64,000 nucleotides of DNA from Nitrospirota bacterium (GTDB lineage Bacteria; Nitrospirota; Nitrospiria; Nitrospirales; UBA8639). Under the pieces are notes generated by a model, which was not told the DNA's origin, did no database searches, and saw nothing but the letters and a program-made list of their open reading frames with translations. The DNA is taken from the NCBI GenBank assembly GCA_029864405.1, contig JAOTTP010000003.1:31341-95340 (forward strand). The letters are read 5' to 3'. The stretch's first letter is position 1. Each line of letters starts with the position of its first letter. Position numbers and translations under genes: made by a program. Of the stretch, positions 20,131 to 29,669 are shown piece after piece.

Positions 20131-20963
20131 GGCAGAATCGAATTTTAATCACAGGGGCTCAAGGGCAATTAGGCCAGGCGCTACAACGGCAATATGCCGA
20201 CCACGAGGTCACGGCCTGGGACCTCCAGGATCTGGATATCACTCAGTTTGATGAGGTCAAGAAAGCTCTTGATCAGCTACGACCACACATCGTGATCAAT
20301 GCGGCAGCTTTTACGCAGGTAGATGAGGCGGAAGTCAAGCAGGATGCCGCATACCGGGGCAATGCCCTGGGCCCGAAGAATCTTGCCGTGGTGACGAATA
20401 ATATGGGAATGACTCTTATCCATTTTTCCACCGATTATGTGTTTGATGGTCGGCAGAATCGGCCGTATCATGAATTCGATCGCACGAATCCGTTAGGTGT
20501 CTATGGACACAGTAAGTTAGCCGGTGAAGAGGCGGTGCGGGTCGCGAATCCCCGGCATTTTATTGTCAGGACGGCTTGGCTCTATCACACCGTTGGAAAG
20601 AACTTTGCCAATACGATTTGTCGAATGGCTGGACGAGAGGTGGTTAAAGTCGTGAGCGACCAGTATGGGTCACCCACCTTTGCCCCTCATCTCGCTCAGG
20701 CGGTATTCCAGTTAGGCGAGACCGATGCGTTTGGAACCTATCACATAGCCGGTACCGGCGGAACCAGTTGGTACGAATTGACCCAAGCGCTCTATCAGGC
20801 GTTGGGCATTCAGACAGCGGTTGTGCCCATCCCCACCGCTCAATTTCCTCGCCCGGCCAGACGGCCCGCTTATGCCGTGCTCACGTCTGTACAAGATCCC
20901 TTGATTCAATTGCCATCCTGGGAAGAAGGCGTACGTGATTTTGCCAGTCAGTGGAAAGGCTAG
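20127..20963 (+). CDS. rfbD: dTDP-4-dehydrorhamnose reductase
   Basis: MRQNRILITGAQGQLGQALQRQY...NAAAFTQVDEAE...FSTDYVFDGRQNRPYHEFD; ATGA overlap with rfbC (ORF-track start 20037 is too long). Confidence 0.95.
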   Translation: MRQNRILITGAQGQLGQALQRQYADHEVTAWDLQDLDITQFDEVKKALDQLRPHIVINAAAFTQVDEAEVKQDAAYRGNALGPKNLAVVTNNMGMTLIHFSTDYVFDGRQNRPYHEFDRTNPLGVYGHSKLAGEEAVRVANPRHFIVRTAWLYHTVGKNFANTICRMAGREVVKVVSDQYGSPTFAPHLAQAVFQLGETDAFGTYHIAGTGGTSWYELTQALYQALGIQTAVVPIPTAQFPRPARRPAYAVLTSVQDPLIQLPSWEEGVRDFASQWKG

Positions 20964-21030
20964 GGGTCGTCCTCTGTTCTGTGAATCATCTTCTGTGGAT
21001 CATCAGGTGAAAGAAAGGTATTCATAAACG

Positions 21031-21840
21031 ATGGGCTACATCGAAGCGGTGGTGCTTGCGGTTATTCAAGGACTCACGGAATTCCTCCCGGTATCCTCTT
21101 CCGGACATTTAGTCCTGGCCCAACATTGGTTTGGCCATTTTAGTGAGACGAACTTGTTGTATGACATTATGTTGCATCTTGCTACGGTGACGGCGATCCT
21201 GGTGTATTTTCGTCATGATCTCCTTACTTTGGGCTTGGGCTATGTCGGATGGACCACCACGCAAGGCAGTCTGTTCCAGGGATTTGAACGGCGGACGATT
21301 CATTATGTCCTGCTCGCCTCCATTCCCACGGCGATCATTGGATTAGGCATTCGATCCATCGGTCTTGAAACCCTGGTTCAGCCCTCCGTCGTGGCCGTCA
21401 TGTTGCTGTTCACCGGAGTGATTCTCTGGTTGGGACGAGGAAGAAGCAGTGCTCGTGGCATTCAGGACATGGGCATTCGGGATGCACTGGCGATTGGCAT
21501 TGTGCAAGGTGTGGCCGTCTTTCCCGGGATTTCCCGATCCGGATCAACCATTGCCAGTGGAGTGCTGTTGGGCTTGGATCGTGAATTGTCGGCTCGGTTT
21601 TCGCTGCTGATTTCCATGCCCGCCATTGTGGGGGCGACGATCTTGGAAATTGGGAAAGGAATGGGTCAGATTCATGAACCGATCGGCGTCTATGTGGTGG
21701 GAATGGTGGTGGCAGCTTTAGTGGGGTATGGATCAATTTCGTTGATCATCAAACTTGTCAGACAGGATCACTTCCATTTGTTCTCTTATTATCTGTGGCC
21801 ACTCGGAATAAGTATTCTACTTTGGGATACGTTGAAATAG
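21031..21840 (+). CDS. uppP: Undecaprenyl-diphosphatase (BacA/UppP)
   Basis: VVLAVIQGLTEFLPVSSSGHLVLAQ...GIVQGVAVFPGISRSGSTIASG. Confidence 0.96.
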   Translation: MGYIEAVVLAVIQGLTEFLPVSSSGHLVLAQHWFGHFSETNLLYDIMLHLATVTAILVYFRHDLLTLGLGYVGWTTTQGSLFQGFERRTIHYVLLASIPTAIIGLGIRSIGLETLVQPSVVAVMLLFTGVILWLGRGRSSARGIQDMGIRDALAIGIVQGVAVFPGISRSGSTIASGVLLGLDRELSARFSLLISMPAIVGATILEIGKGMGQIHEPIGVYVVGMVVAALVGYGSISLIIKLVRQDHFHLFSYYLWPLGISILLWDTLK

Positions 21841-21877
21841 ATACCGCTTCTCTCCTTAGCCACCGTCTCGCGCTGTT

Positions 21878-23365
21878 TTACATCTCCTTCTCCTCTTCCA
21901 TGTCCTTTTTCGTTCGGCGGGCCACGCCGGACTCAATTGCCGCCTGAGAGACAGCCTTGGCGACTTTAGGAACCACCTGTTTGTCGAACACGCTGGGAAT
22001 AATATATTCCTCACTGAGCGCGGAGTCAGGAATCATCTTCGAGAGGGCATGAGCCGCAGCAATGAGCATCGGTTCATTAATCGTTTTGGCTTGCACGTCA
22101 AGGGCTCCACGAAAGATGCCGGGAAACGACAAGAGGTTGTTGCATTGATTGGGATAATCCGATCGCCCGCTGGCATACACGCGACAGTGGGGAATGGCCG
22201 CGTCCGGTAGAATTTCCGGGTCAGGATTGGCTAACGCAAACACAATGGGATCCTTGGCCATGAGAGCTAAGTCTTCGGATTTTAAAATATTGGCACTGGA
22301 AAGACCGATGACCACATGGGCGTCTTTCAGTGCGTCCTGAACGGTTCCCGTCGGCTGATCATACTGAATGAGGGTGCGAAGAGTATGGCGATGCGGCAGA
22401 AGCTCTTCCACCGGTCGATTCAACACGAGGCCCTGCTTGTCGCATCCCTTGAGCCGGGTGACTCCGGCTCCCAGGAGCAATTCACAACAGGCGGTGCCGG
22501 CCGCCCCCAATCCAATAACCACCACTGAAACGTCATTGATGGATCGCCGGGTGACTTTTAATGCATTGAGAAGCGCGCCAAGGATGACCACAGCCGTTCC
22601 ATGCTGATCATCATGCATGACCGGGATATCCAGCTCGGCTTGCAGCCGGCGCTCAATGTCAAAGCATCGAGGGGCACTGATGTCTTCCAGATTAATGCCT
22701 CCAAATGAGGGAGAAATGGCTAGCACCGTCCGGATAATCTCTTCCGAATCCTGGGTATTGAGACAGAGAGGCCAGGCATCGATTCCGGCAAATTGATGAA
22801 ACAACATCGCTTTGCCTTCCATGACTGGCAAGGCCGCGAGGGGGCCGAGATTTCCTAAGCCCAGAATGGCCGATCCGTCCGTCACGACGGCAATGCTGTT
22901 ACTTTTCGTCGTAAAGGAATAGGCTTTTTTCTCATCCGCGGCAATCGCTTTGACGACACGCCCGACTCCAGGCGTATAGACCATGGACAAGGTATTTCTG
23001 GTTTTCACGGGAAACTTGCTTTCCACCCGGATTTTTCCACCTAAATGCATCAGGAAAATTCGATCCGATGAAGCGATAACCCGGACATCGGACAACGTAT
23101 TCAGCCGTTTCAGGACCCGTTCGCCATGTTCTTCACTTTGGACATCCAGAGTAATATCACGGATCACCTTGGTGCGAGTGGCCGAAACCATATCGTAGGC
23201 GCCCAAACTGGCGCCTTCTTCGGCGATGGCAGTGGCTAATTGGGCGAAGACGCCGGTCCGTTGAGTCAGTTCTAATCGGACGGCCATCCGGTAATTGGAA
23301 TAGGGGCCGATGTCTTGCGAGGAACTTTGACCATTTTGCTGTCGTTTAAAAAAACTCCACACCAA
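21878..23365 (-). CDS. NAD-dependent malic enzyme with N-terminal ACT-like region
   Basis: YRMAVRLELTQRTGVFAQLATAIAEEGASLG (ACT-like); MVYTPGVGRVVKAIA, VVTDGSAILGLGNLGPLAALPVMEGKAMLFHQFAGIDAWPLCL, MHDDQHGTAVVILGALLNALK. Confidence 0.92.
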   Translation of the reverse strand: MVWSFFKRQQNGQSSSQDIGPYSNYRMAVRLELTQRTGVFAQLATAIAEEGASLGAYDMVSATRTKVIRDITLDVQSEEHGERVLKRLNTLSDVRVIASSDRIFLMHLGGKIRVESKFPVKTRNTLSMVYTPGVGRVVKAIAADEKKAYSFTTKSNSIAVVTDGSAILGLGNLGPLAALPVMEGKAMLFHQFAGIDAWPLCLNTQDSEEIIRTVLAISPSFGGINLEDISAPRCFDIERRLQAELDIPVMHDDQHGTAVVILGALLNALKVTRRSINDVSVVVIGLGAAGTACCELLLGAGVTRLKGCDKQGLVLNRPVEELLPHRHTLRTLIQYDQPTGTVQDALKDAHVVIGLSSANILKSEDLALMAKDPIVFALANPDPEILPDAAIPHCRVYASGRSDYPNQCNNLLSFPGIFRGALDVQAKTINEPMLIAAAHALSKMIPDSALSEEYIIPSVFDKQVVPKVAKAVSQAAIESGVARRTKKDMEEEKEM

Positions 23366-23534
23366 TAATTTCCTCCTCTTCAGTTGCGGTATTGAAGAAC
23401 TTCCATCGATTTAGGCGTAAAGTATAGTCCTTTTCTATTATTGTATCGGATAATCCAAGTTAGGGGTATGTGCTGGCGGACGGAAATGGGCCATTACCAT
23501 AGGCTAGAAAGCTTTTAAGGAATGAAAGAAATGA

Positions 23535-23650
23535 TGCCGGGGTTCGTCCAGGCGGCAGAGGCCTAATTGCTGGCGGCGTCCCGAAGGGCGCGACCCTACC
23601 TTCGGCAACAGGGCGCAAAACCAGTGGCCCTCGGCATGGCTCTGTAATGG
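23535..23650. repeat. Diverged partial copy of a long extragenic repeat (family of 33796-33980 and 48005-48252)
   Basis: GGGTTCGTCCAGGCGGCAGAGGC...GGCGTCCCGAAGGGCGCGACC...GGGCGCAAAACC. Confidence 0.5.
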
Positions 23651-23833
23651 GCTTTACTTTTCGACCGCGCCGCAGGCGCCATACCATTAACATCCAAGAA
23701 TACAGAATACGACGCTCTTGGCGCATGTGATGCTGGTAATGCCAAGCTGCGTCAATATTGAGCACGTAACCTGGAGATCATGGTATCGTCCCTGGTCTTT
23801 GACGGAAGCGAAATTTCCTCGTACCTGTGAACC

Positions 23834-25300
23834 ATGATCATGGAATCAGAACAACCGGTTGATCCTCAGTCCCATTCCCGCCCAGATCTTCAAGGAGAAA
23901 TCCATTTTTCCCGTTTGCTGACCGCCGTGTGTTTGGTGGTGTGTGCAGCTGGAATGGGATTGTTGTTTTGGGCGGTGACTCTTTCTGATGATGTGCGCCT
24001 GGCTTCACCTGAAAGCCGTGATCTTGAACGGATTGCCAGCCGAATGCTGGGTTTTGAATCTCGTTTGCCTGAACTCTCGTCGTTTGAACAAGTGATGTAC
24101 CGTTTGGGGGGACAAGATGGGGAGACGCAAGAACAAATCCGGCAGTGGTATGAAGAAAGGGTTGATGAACAATCCGGGCCGTTGGATGGATTGTATTTGG
24201 GAATGATCTATGGAGAAGCGGGTTTGACGGATCAACTTAGTCGGTTAGTGGCCGATTGGGAAAGGGAGAGTCATCCGCGTGCTCTTTTTCGTTGGTTGTT
24301 GGAAGTGGGGTATGTTCATGGTGAAACGTCGCCTGCTGAGTATGGTTTCTTGCAAGCGAGGTTGGCTGAAGAAGTCCCCACGAATTGGTTTTACTTTCAT
24401 CTGGCGCAACGATTGGCCGATCAGGCCGGCGATCGAGGTTTGCAGGCCAATCTTCAATCGCAAGAGTATCAGTTGACCGACCCACCATTATGGAAATGGC
24501 GTGTGCTGGTCGTCGGTGAACTCGTCGTGATTGGGATTGGCGTGGTCTTGCTTCTCCGTCTTGGTTTTGCTCGCCTGACAGGCAGGGCGTCACAGAGCCA
24601 AACCGACTTGGCCGAAATCCGTGTTCCTTGGACATTCCGTGAAGGGATGGCCGTTTTAGCGCGGGGAGGAGCTCTAACGATTGTGTTGATGGGTTTGGTG
24701 GCAGTCATGCCTAATGGCATAGAAATTCTTGAAGATTATGGGATTGCCTTGCTGTATCTTCCTGCCGTCATTCTGACCTCGGTGTTGTTGTGTCGACCGA
24801 GGCAACGCTCGTTGTTGCAGGTGGTGGGCTGTTCGCATGTATGGCAACGCTTGAAGTCCAGCCTGCCGTTAGTGGTGATGTTGGTGACGCTTGGGCTGGT
24901 TGGGGACTGGTTAATTGTGCTCGGGGGAGAGGCCTTTCAGTCTTCTGTGCATTGGTCCGAATGGTTTGTCCCACAGCTGATTTGGGGAACGCAGATTGAA
25001 CTGGTGAAAACCACAATTGACTTTGTCCTTCTGGCTCCATTCTTCGAAGAACTCATTTTTCGGGGGATTCTCTTTACGACCCTCCGAACCAAATTCAGTT
25101 TTCCACTATCCATGATCGGGAGTGGGTTGATCTTCGCCTTGGCGCATGGCTATGGGGTGATCGCGTTTCTGACCGTCTTGTGGAGTGGGTTGTTGTGGGC
25201 CTGGGCCTACGAACGGACCGGGAGTGTGATCCCTGGCATGCTGGCGCATGCCGTCAATAACGGGGTGGTGGTGTATTCTCTTGTGGCATTTTTTCGCTAG
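23834..25300 (+). CDS. CPBP family intramembrane metalloprotease (Abi/Rce1-like) with long N-terminal extension
   Basis: C-terminal FFEELIFRGILFTTLRTKF...GLIFALAHGYG...WAYERTGSVIPGMLAHAVNNGV. Confidence 0.9.
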   Translation: MIMESEQPVDPQSHSRPDLQGEIHFSRLLTAVCLVVCAAGMGLLFWAVTLSDDVRLASPESRDLERIASRMLGFESRLPELSSFEQVMYRLGGQDGETQEQIRQWYEERVDEQSGPLDGLYLGMIYGEAGLTDQLSRLVADWERESHPRALFRWLLEVGYVHGETSPAEYGFLQARLAEEVPTNWFYFHLAQRLADQAGDRGLQANLQSQEYQLTDPPLWKWRVLVVGELVVIGIGVVLLLRLGFARLTGRASQSQTDLAEIRVPWTFREGMAVLARGGALTIVLMGLVAVMPNGIEILEDYGIALLYLPAVILTSVLLCRPRQRSLLQVVGCSHVWQRLKSSLPLVVMLVTLGLVGDWLIVLGGEAFQSSVHWSEWFVPQLIWGTQIELVKTTIDFVLLAPFFEELIFRGILFTTLRTKFSFPLSMIGSGLIFALAHGYGVIAFLTVLWSGLLWAWAYERTGSVIPGMLAHAVNNGVVVYSLVAFFR

Positions 25301-25413
25301 GAACGCCCATTTCGCCACTGAGGTTGATTTGCTCTCGTGGGGCTATTGAATAATTGATGTTTTCACCAGATTTACGCGCCCCGATACCATTGCACGGCAG
25401 TTGAGAGCAATGA

Positions 25414-25538
25414 GGGGAGTGTTGAAAAGTCCGCCAGCAGCGTTCTCGCCGCGTTGTCATGCTCACGTACTCCTCCGTACGCTCCGCGTGCCAACTTGGC
25501 TGCGGCCTTGCTGGACGCTTTTTTTTGAACACTCCCCT
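25414..25538. repeat. ~125-bp MITE-like repeat with terminal inverted repeats GGGGAGTGTTGAAAA / TTTTTTGAACACTCCCC
   Basis: Inverted ends; internal GCGTTCTCGCC...CTCACGTACTCCTCCGTACGCTCCGC shared with 26594-26738 (inverted) and 56682-56790. Confidence 0.75.
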
Positions 25539-26335
25539 TATGATGATGAATGCCTTTCGATGTCGTCTAAAGCGTGATACAGATCTGGAAAACGAAGGGT
25601 ATAGTTGAGGTCGGTGAGGAGTTTGTGAATGGAGATCTGTTTGCCGATTTCTCGAGGGGGCGTAGGTGGGGAAATGGGAAGGCCCCACTTTGATGATGCG
25701 ATTGAGAAAATCTCAGACCAGGTCCGTGGTGTCCCATCGCTGGCTACATACGTCGCACCATTCTGAGCTCGTTCAAGAGCTTGCAAGCAGATCCCCGCAG
25801 CATCTTCCACATGGAGGAGATTCACCCACTTGGGAGTATTGCGAATCTTGCCTTTTCTCATCCAATCCAACACATGTCGACCTGGCCCGTATAGCCCTGC
25901 CAGTCGAATGACCACAGCGCCTAATTGTGTCCGAAGATATTCTTCCCCCTGAACCCGAGGAAGGTCCGTGTTGATCGGAGTCTGTTCCGTGACTGCTCCG
26001 CAGTTGGTGCCATAGGCGGATGTGCTTCCCATCACCAGAATTCTGCCGGACTCCATGGGGCGAGCGGCGAAGAAGGATTGAACGAGATTCAAGGGCGTGG
26101 CGGGAAAACACCAGATGAGATGGGCGGGGATGGGAATGGATCGCCAGGTTTCAGGTTGGGTCAGGTCGAAATGAATTCGATGTTCAGGTGAAATATCTGA
26201 GAGATGGACATCCGGCATTCGGCTTGTGGTGAAGGCGTTCCATCCTGCTTCACAGGCCTGGTGATAGAGCCGTCGTCCGGTATAGCCCGTGCCAAGAATG
26301 ACCAGCGGAAAGTATTGAAGAGAAAAATGGCTCAA
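25538..26335 (-). CDS. SDR-family NAD(P)-binding protein (YeeZ-like epimerase)
   Basis: PLVILGTGYTGRRLYHQACEAGW...LVMGSTSAYGTNCGAVTEQTPINTD...VVIRLAGLYGPGRHVLDWM...NLLHVEDAAGICLQAL. Confidence 0.8.
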   Translation of the reverse strand: MSHFSLQYFPLVILGTGYTGRRLYHQACEAGWNAFTTSRMPDVHLSDISPEHRIHFDLTQPETWRSIPIPAHLIWCFPATPLNLVQSFFAARPMESGRILVMGSTSAYGTNCGAVTEQTPINTDLPRVQGEEYLRTQLGAVVIRLAGLYGPGRHVLDWMRKGKIRNTPKWVNLLHVEDAAGICLQALERAQNGATYVASDGTPRTWSEIFSIASSKWGLPISPPTPPREIGKQISIHKLLTDLNYTLRFPDLYHALDDIERHSSS

Positions 26336-26593
26336 GGAAAAGCTTGTCCCGAAGTTCTACGAGGGAAGTCCCGTCTTCTTGTTCGACCTACTCCTTACCC
26401 CTTACTGTTCACTCCTCACCGGTTACCATTTACCTTTTTCATGTTACTGGTCCCGGAACCCACGCTAGCGGATCCTTCAATTTTGCTCAGGGCAGGCTTT
26501 TCAACACTTCCATGATGGGGCTGTTGAATATTTCTCATATTTTGCCTTTTCAGCAGTATATGAGTGACAGAACCCCGCACGGGGAAAAATACG

Positions 26594-26738
26594 AGAGTGT
26601 TCAAAAAGGCTCGTCCAGCAAGGCCGCAGCCGCTTGGGCGAGCGGAGCATACGGAGGAGTATGTGAGCATGGCCAAGTGGCGAGAACGCATCGCTAAAAG
26701 CATCCCCAAGGGTGCAACACTTGTTTTCAACACTCCCA
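26594..26738. repeat. MITE-like repeat, second copy, inverted orientation
   Basis: GAGTGTTCAAAAAGGCTCGTCCAGCAAGGCCGCAGCC...GGAGTATGTGAGCATGGCCAAGTGGCGAGAACGC...GTTTTCAACACTC. Confidence 0.75.
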
Positions 26739-26754
26739 TGATGGGATTTCGGCC

Positions 26755-27273
26755 TTACTCATTCTGCTCCGCGACATACTGTTGCGCGTATCGAATGTAG
26801 TTCGCGGCGGATTCTTTGATCCACTGGACTTCGGCCTCCGTCAACAGGCGTTTAACTTTGGCAGGGGATCCCATGACCAGGCTCTTTGAGGGGATGTGGA
26901 TTCTCTCGGTGATCAAGGCTCCAGCGCCAATGACACAGTCTTCTTCGATCACAACCCCGTCCATGATGATGGCTCCCATGCCAATCAGCACCCGATCATG
27001 AATCGTGCATCCATGGAGGACCGTATGATGGCCCACGGTGATGTCATCGCCAAGGGTGAGGGGGTGGGTATCATGCGTAACATGCAACAGGCAGAGGTCT
27101 TGAATATTGGTCCGGTGGCCAATACGGATGGAATGAACGTCTCCGCGTATGATGGCATGAAACCAGACGCTTGATTCCGATCCGATGGCCACATCGCCGA
27201 TGACCACGGCCGTGTCTTCGATAAACGCGCCGGTGGCGATGGTTGGGGCAATGCCTCGATACGTTTTGAGCAT
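26755..27273 (-). CDS. Gamma-carbonic anhydrase family protein (left-handed beta-helix)
   Basis: MLKTYRGIAPTIATGAFIEDTAVVIGDVAIGSESSVWFHAIIRGDVHSIRIGHRTNIQDLCLLHVTHDTHPLTLGDDITVGHHTVLHGCTI. Confidence 0.93.
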   Translation of the reverse strand: MLKTYRGIAPTIATGAFIEDTAVVIGDVAIGSESSVWFHAIIRGDVHSIRIGHRTNIQDLCLLHVTHDTHPLTLGDDITVGHHTVLHGCTIHDRVLIGMGAIIMDGVVIEEDCVIGAGALITERIHIPSKSLVMGSPAKVKRLLTEAEVQWIKESAANYIRYAQQYVAEQNE

Positions 27274-27328
27274 GAGAACGGTCCTTTCGCCGAATAGGGT
27301 ATCTCCCTGTGAGAACGACACGTGACGG

Positions 27329-27802
27329 TTAGGGGCGAATGTGCATGGCGCAGATGACCAGGGCTGTGAGAATAGTGAGGATGGTGAGGTACGTCGCCAC
27401 ACTTCGGTCTGCGAGCCAGTCGGTTTGCCAATGTTGAGGATAAGCGGTTTTTCCCGAAAAAATCCAGCCTTCTTGGTACAGTCCCATTCCTCTCTCGAGT
27501 TCAATTAACTGTTGTTTCGCCATTCGGTGTCGAGTGGCTTGTTGGAGAATCAGATAGGCCACGAAGCCTGACAGGATGACCACTCCGAAAAGGGCCAACC
27601 ATCGCATGGCGGGGTCGGCGTTCCCAGGGGAAATCACCATCATCACCAACAACAGTACTAACACGGTATTGTGGAATGCCGACAACCGGCTCATGTATTC
27701 CCGTCGCCGGAGCACCTCGTCTTTAAATAACGGATACAAGACGCGAAAGACTTCGAGTTGCTCTTGGGATAATTCCCGGTTGGCATGTGGTGAGTCAGGC
27801 AT
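27329..27802 (-). CDS. Small membrane protein of unknown function (predicted TM helices)
   Basis: Two hydrophobic stretches (FHNTVLVLLLVMMVI..., WLALFGVVILSGFVAYLIL) plus C-terminal YLTILTILTALVICAM; packed between conserved genes. Confidence 0.65.
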   Translation of the reverse strand: MPDSPHANRELSQEQLEVFRVLYPLFKDEVLRRREYMSRLSAFHNTVLVLLLVMMVISPGNADPAMRWLALFGVVILSGFVAYLILQQATRHRMAKQQLIELERGMGLYQEGWIFSGKTAYPQHWQTDWLADRSVATYLTILTILTALVICAMHIRP

Positions 27803-27820
27803 GAAACCGGTCCTACCACA

Positions 27821-28630
27821 TCACGAGAGAGGCAAATGATCGATCATCCACTTGGCCAGATGGGTGGTCATGAGACGAAAATCTTCAGGCCGTCCAAATT
27901 GATGGTTCGCACCGGGAATGAGCTGCAAACGCTTGGGCACGTTGAGAGAAGTCAGCAATCGATCAATCTGATGAGCGGGAATAATTTCGTCTTGATCGCC
28001 ATACACAATGAGCGTGGTGGCTTGAATGCGCGAGGCTGAGATGTAGCCATTGTAGGTGAGGCATTCCTCAAAAAACGAATACGGCAACGGTATGGGATGG
28101 TCGCCACCGAGGATGTTAGGAATGTGATCGGTGCGTTTCCATCGGTCCATGGCGTCGGTCCCCAATTCCAGGCGAAGTACTTCAGGGAAATCCACGACCG
28201 GGCATTTCAGGCCCAGAGCCTGTAGTTGGGGAAACCGGGGGGCCGAAAGAATGGCCATGAATCCCCCAAAACTCGATCCGATCAGTCCGAGAGCATTCAT
28301 GGCTTTTTCGGTGAGAAAGCGGAAGGCGGCCTCCAATTGTTCCTCACATTTTTGAATGCCGAATTGCGCTAATGGCTCCGGTGATTCACCCATGCCATAC
28401 CAATCGAATCGGAGAGTCGCGATGGACTTGGGAATGAGGAGTTCCGTGAGCCGCCGATTGGTTCGACTGTTTTTATCGGAGGGAAATCCATGACACAGGA
28501 TCACGGCTCGATTCGTTGGGGAAGCTGGCTGAGCGAAAATCCCTGTCGTCACGATGCCGGATGAACTGGTAAAGCTGATAGGAGTTTCAGTTCCCCCCTC
28601 ATGGCGTTCTGTGGGCGATGAGGTCTCCAC
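27821..28630 (-). CDS. Alpha/beta hydrolase
   Basis: AVILCHGFPSDKNSRTNRRLTELL...LRFDWYGMGES...LGLIGSSFGGFMAILSA...YGDQDEIIPAHQ. Probable GTG start just after thiD; the long ORF to 28867 overlaps thiD. Confidence 0.85.
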   Translation of the reverse strand: METSSPTERHEGGTETPISFTSSSGIVTTGIFAQPASPTNRAVILCHGFPSDKNSRTNRRLTELLIPKSIATLRFDWYGMGESPEPLAQFGIQKCEEQLEAAFRFLTEKAMNALGLIGSSFGGFMAILSAPRFPQLQALGLKCPVVDFPEVLRLELGTDAMDRWKRTDHIPNILGGDHPIPLPYSFFEECLTYNGYISASRIQATTLIVYGDQDEIIPAHQIDRLLTSLNVPKRLQLIPGANHQFGRPEDFRLMTTHLAKWMIDHLPLS

Positions 28631-28637
28631 GCCTTCG

Positions 28638-29429
28638 CTATGATTGAAGAAAGTAAAAGTGGTCGGTGGGGCCGTGCCCCTGGCCAAGTGGGAGGCCGTG
28701 ACGAATGGCCTCGGTGGTATAGTGTTTGGCCGCCTCAATTGCGTCAGGAATGGGTTTCCCCTTGGCGAGGTTGGCGGCAATGGCAGAGGCCAAGGTGCAG
28801 CCGGTTCCATGAGTCGTAGAGGTCTGAATGAATTCACCCTTATACATGCGAAAAAACCGGCCGTCATAGAGTAAGTCGGTCCCCGGCTGTTCCAGCAGGT
28901 GTCCGCCTTTGATCAGGACATGTGTGCAGCCTAATTGATGGATCACTTTCGCCGCCTCCCTGGCATCGGCCAGAGTCTTAATGGAGAGGCCCGATAACAT
29001 TTCAGCTTCGTGAATATTTGGAGTCAGGAGGGAAGCCTGCGGGAGCAATTCGGCTTTCAGAATGGCCATCGCATCCTGTTCCAACAGTGGATGTCCTCCC
29101 TTCGCGACCATGACCGGGTCGACGACCAGGTGCTCGAGATGTTGCGTGGCGAGTCTCCGGCTGACCGTGGTGATGATGTCGGAGGTTGCCAGCATACCGG
29201 TTTTGGCCACGGCAACAGGAATATCGGAGAAGATGGCATCGAGTTGCGCCTCAATAATTGAAGTAGGCAGATGAAAAACGGCAGAGACGCCGCACGTATT
29301 CTGTGCAGTAATGGATGTCAGCACCGACATCCCAAACACACCATTGGCGGACATGGATTTGAGATCGGCTTGGATGCCGGCTCCTCCACTGGAATCAGAA
29401 CCGGCGATGGTCAGAACAGCTTTTTTCAT
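28638..29429 (-). CDS. thiD: Hydroxymethylpyrimidine/phosphomethylpyrimidine kinase
   Basis: [44 protein letters not shown]...[13 protein letters not shown]...[22 protein letters not shown]. Confidence 0.95.
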   Translation of the reverse strand: MKKAVLTIAGSDSSGGAGIQADLKSMSANGVFGMSVLTSITAQNTCGVSAVFHLPTSIIEAQLDAIFSDIPVAVAKTGMLATSDIITTVSRRLATQHLEHLVVDPVMVAKGGHPLLEQDAMAILKAELLPQASLLTPNIHEAEMLSGLSIKTLADAREAAKVIHQLGCTHVLIKGGHLLEQPGTDLLYDGRFFRMYKGEFIQTSTTHGTGCTLASAIAANLAKGKPIPDAIEAAKHYTTEAIRHGLPLGQGHGPTDHFYFLQS

Positions 29430-29669
29430 GCGTGTTGGCGAATGGATAGCATGTGGACGAACGGTGAGTCTAGCATGCCATATTCCGATGATCCAGAGAT
29501 GAAGCCTCTATATGTTGACTGGAGATCTCTCTGTTCCAACTTACGTCTGAGGGTGTGGTGTTTTTGCGTATTTTTCTTGACATTACAGCAAAAATATTTC
29601 ATGGTGTTGGATCATAGAGTCATTCCTTGAGGGTCTGGTCTTCTTAGGCTTCTCAAGGATAGATATGGC

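Noticed and set aside
26564-26800. 78-aa ORF similar to a frame in the 25.4-kb repeat
   Set aside because: Similarity explained by the nucleotide repeat; kept only as a caveat in the MITE finding.
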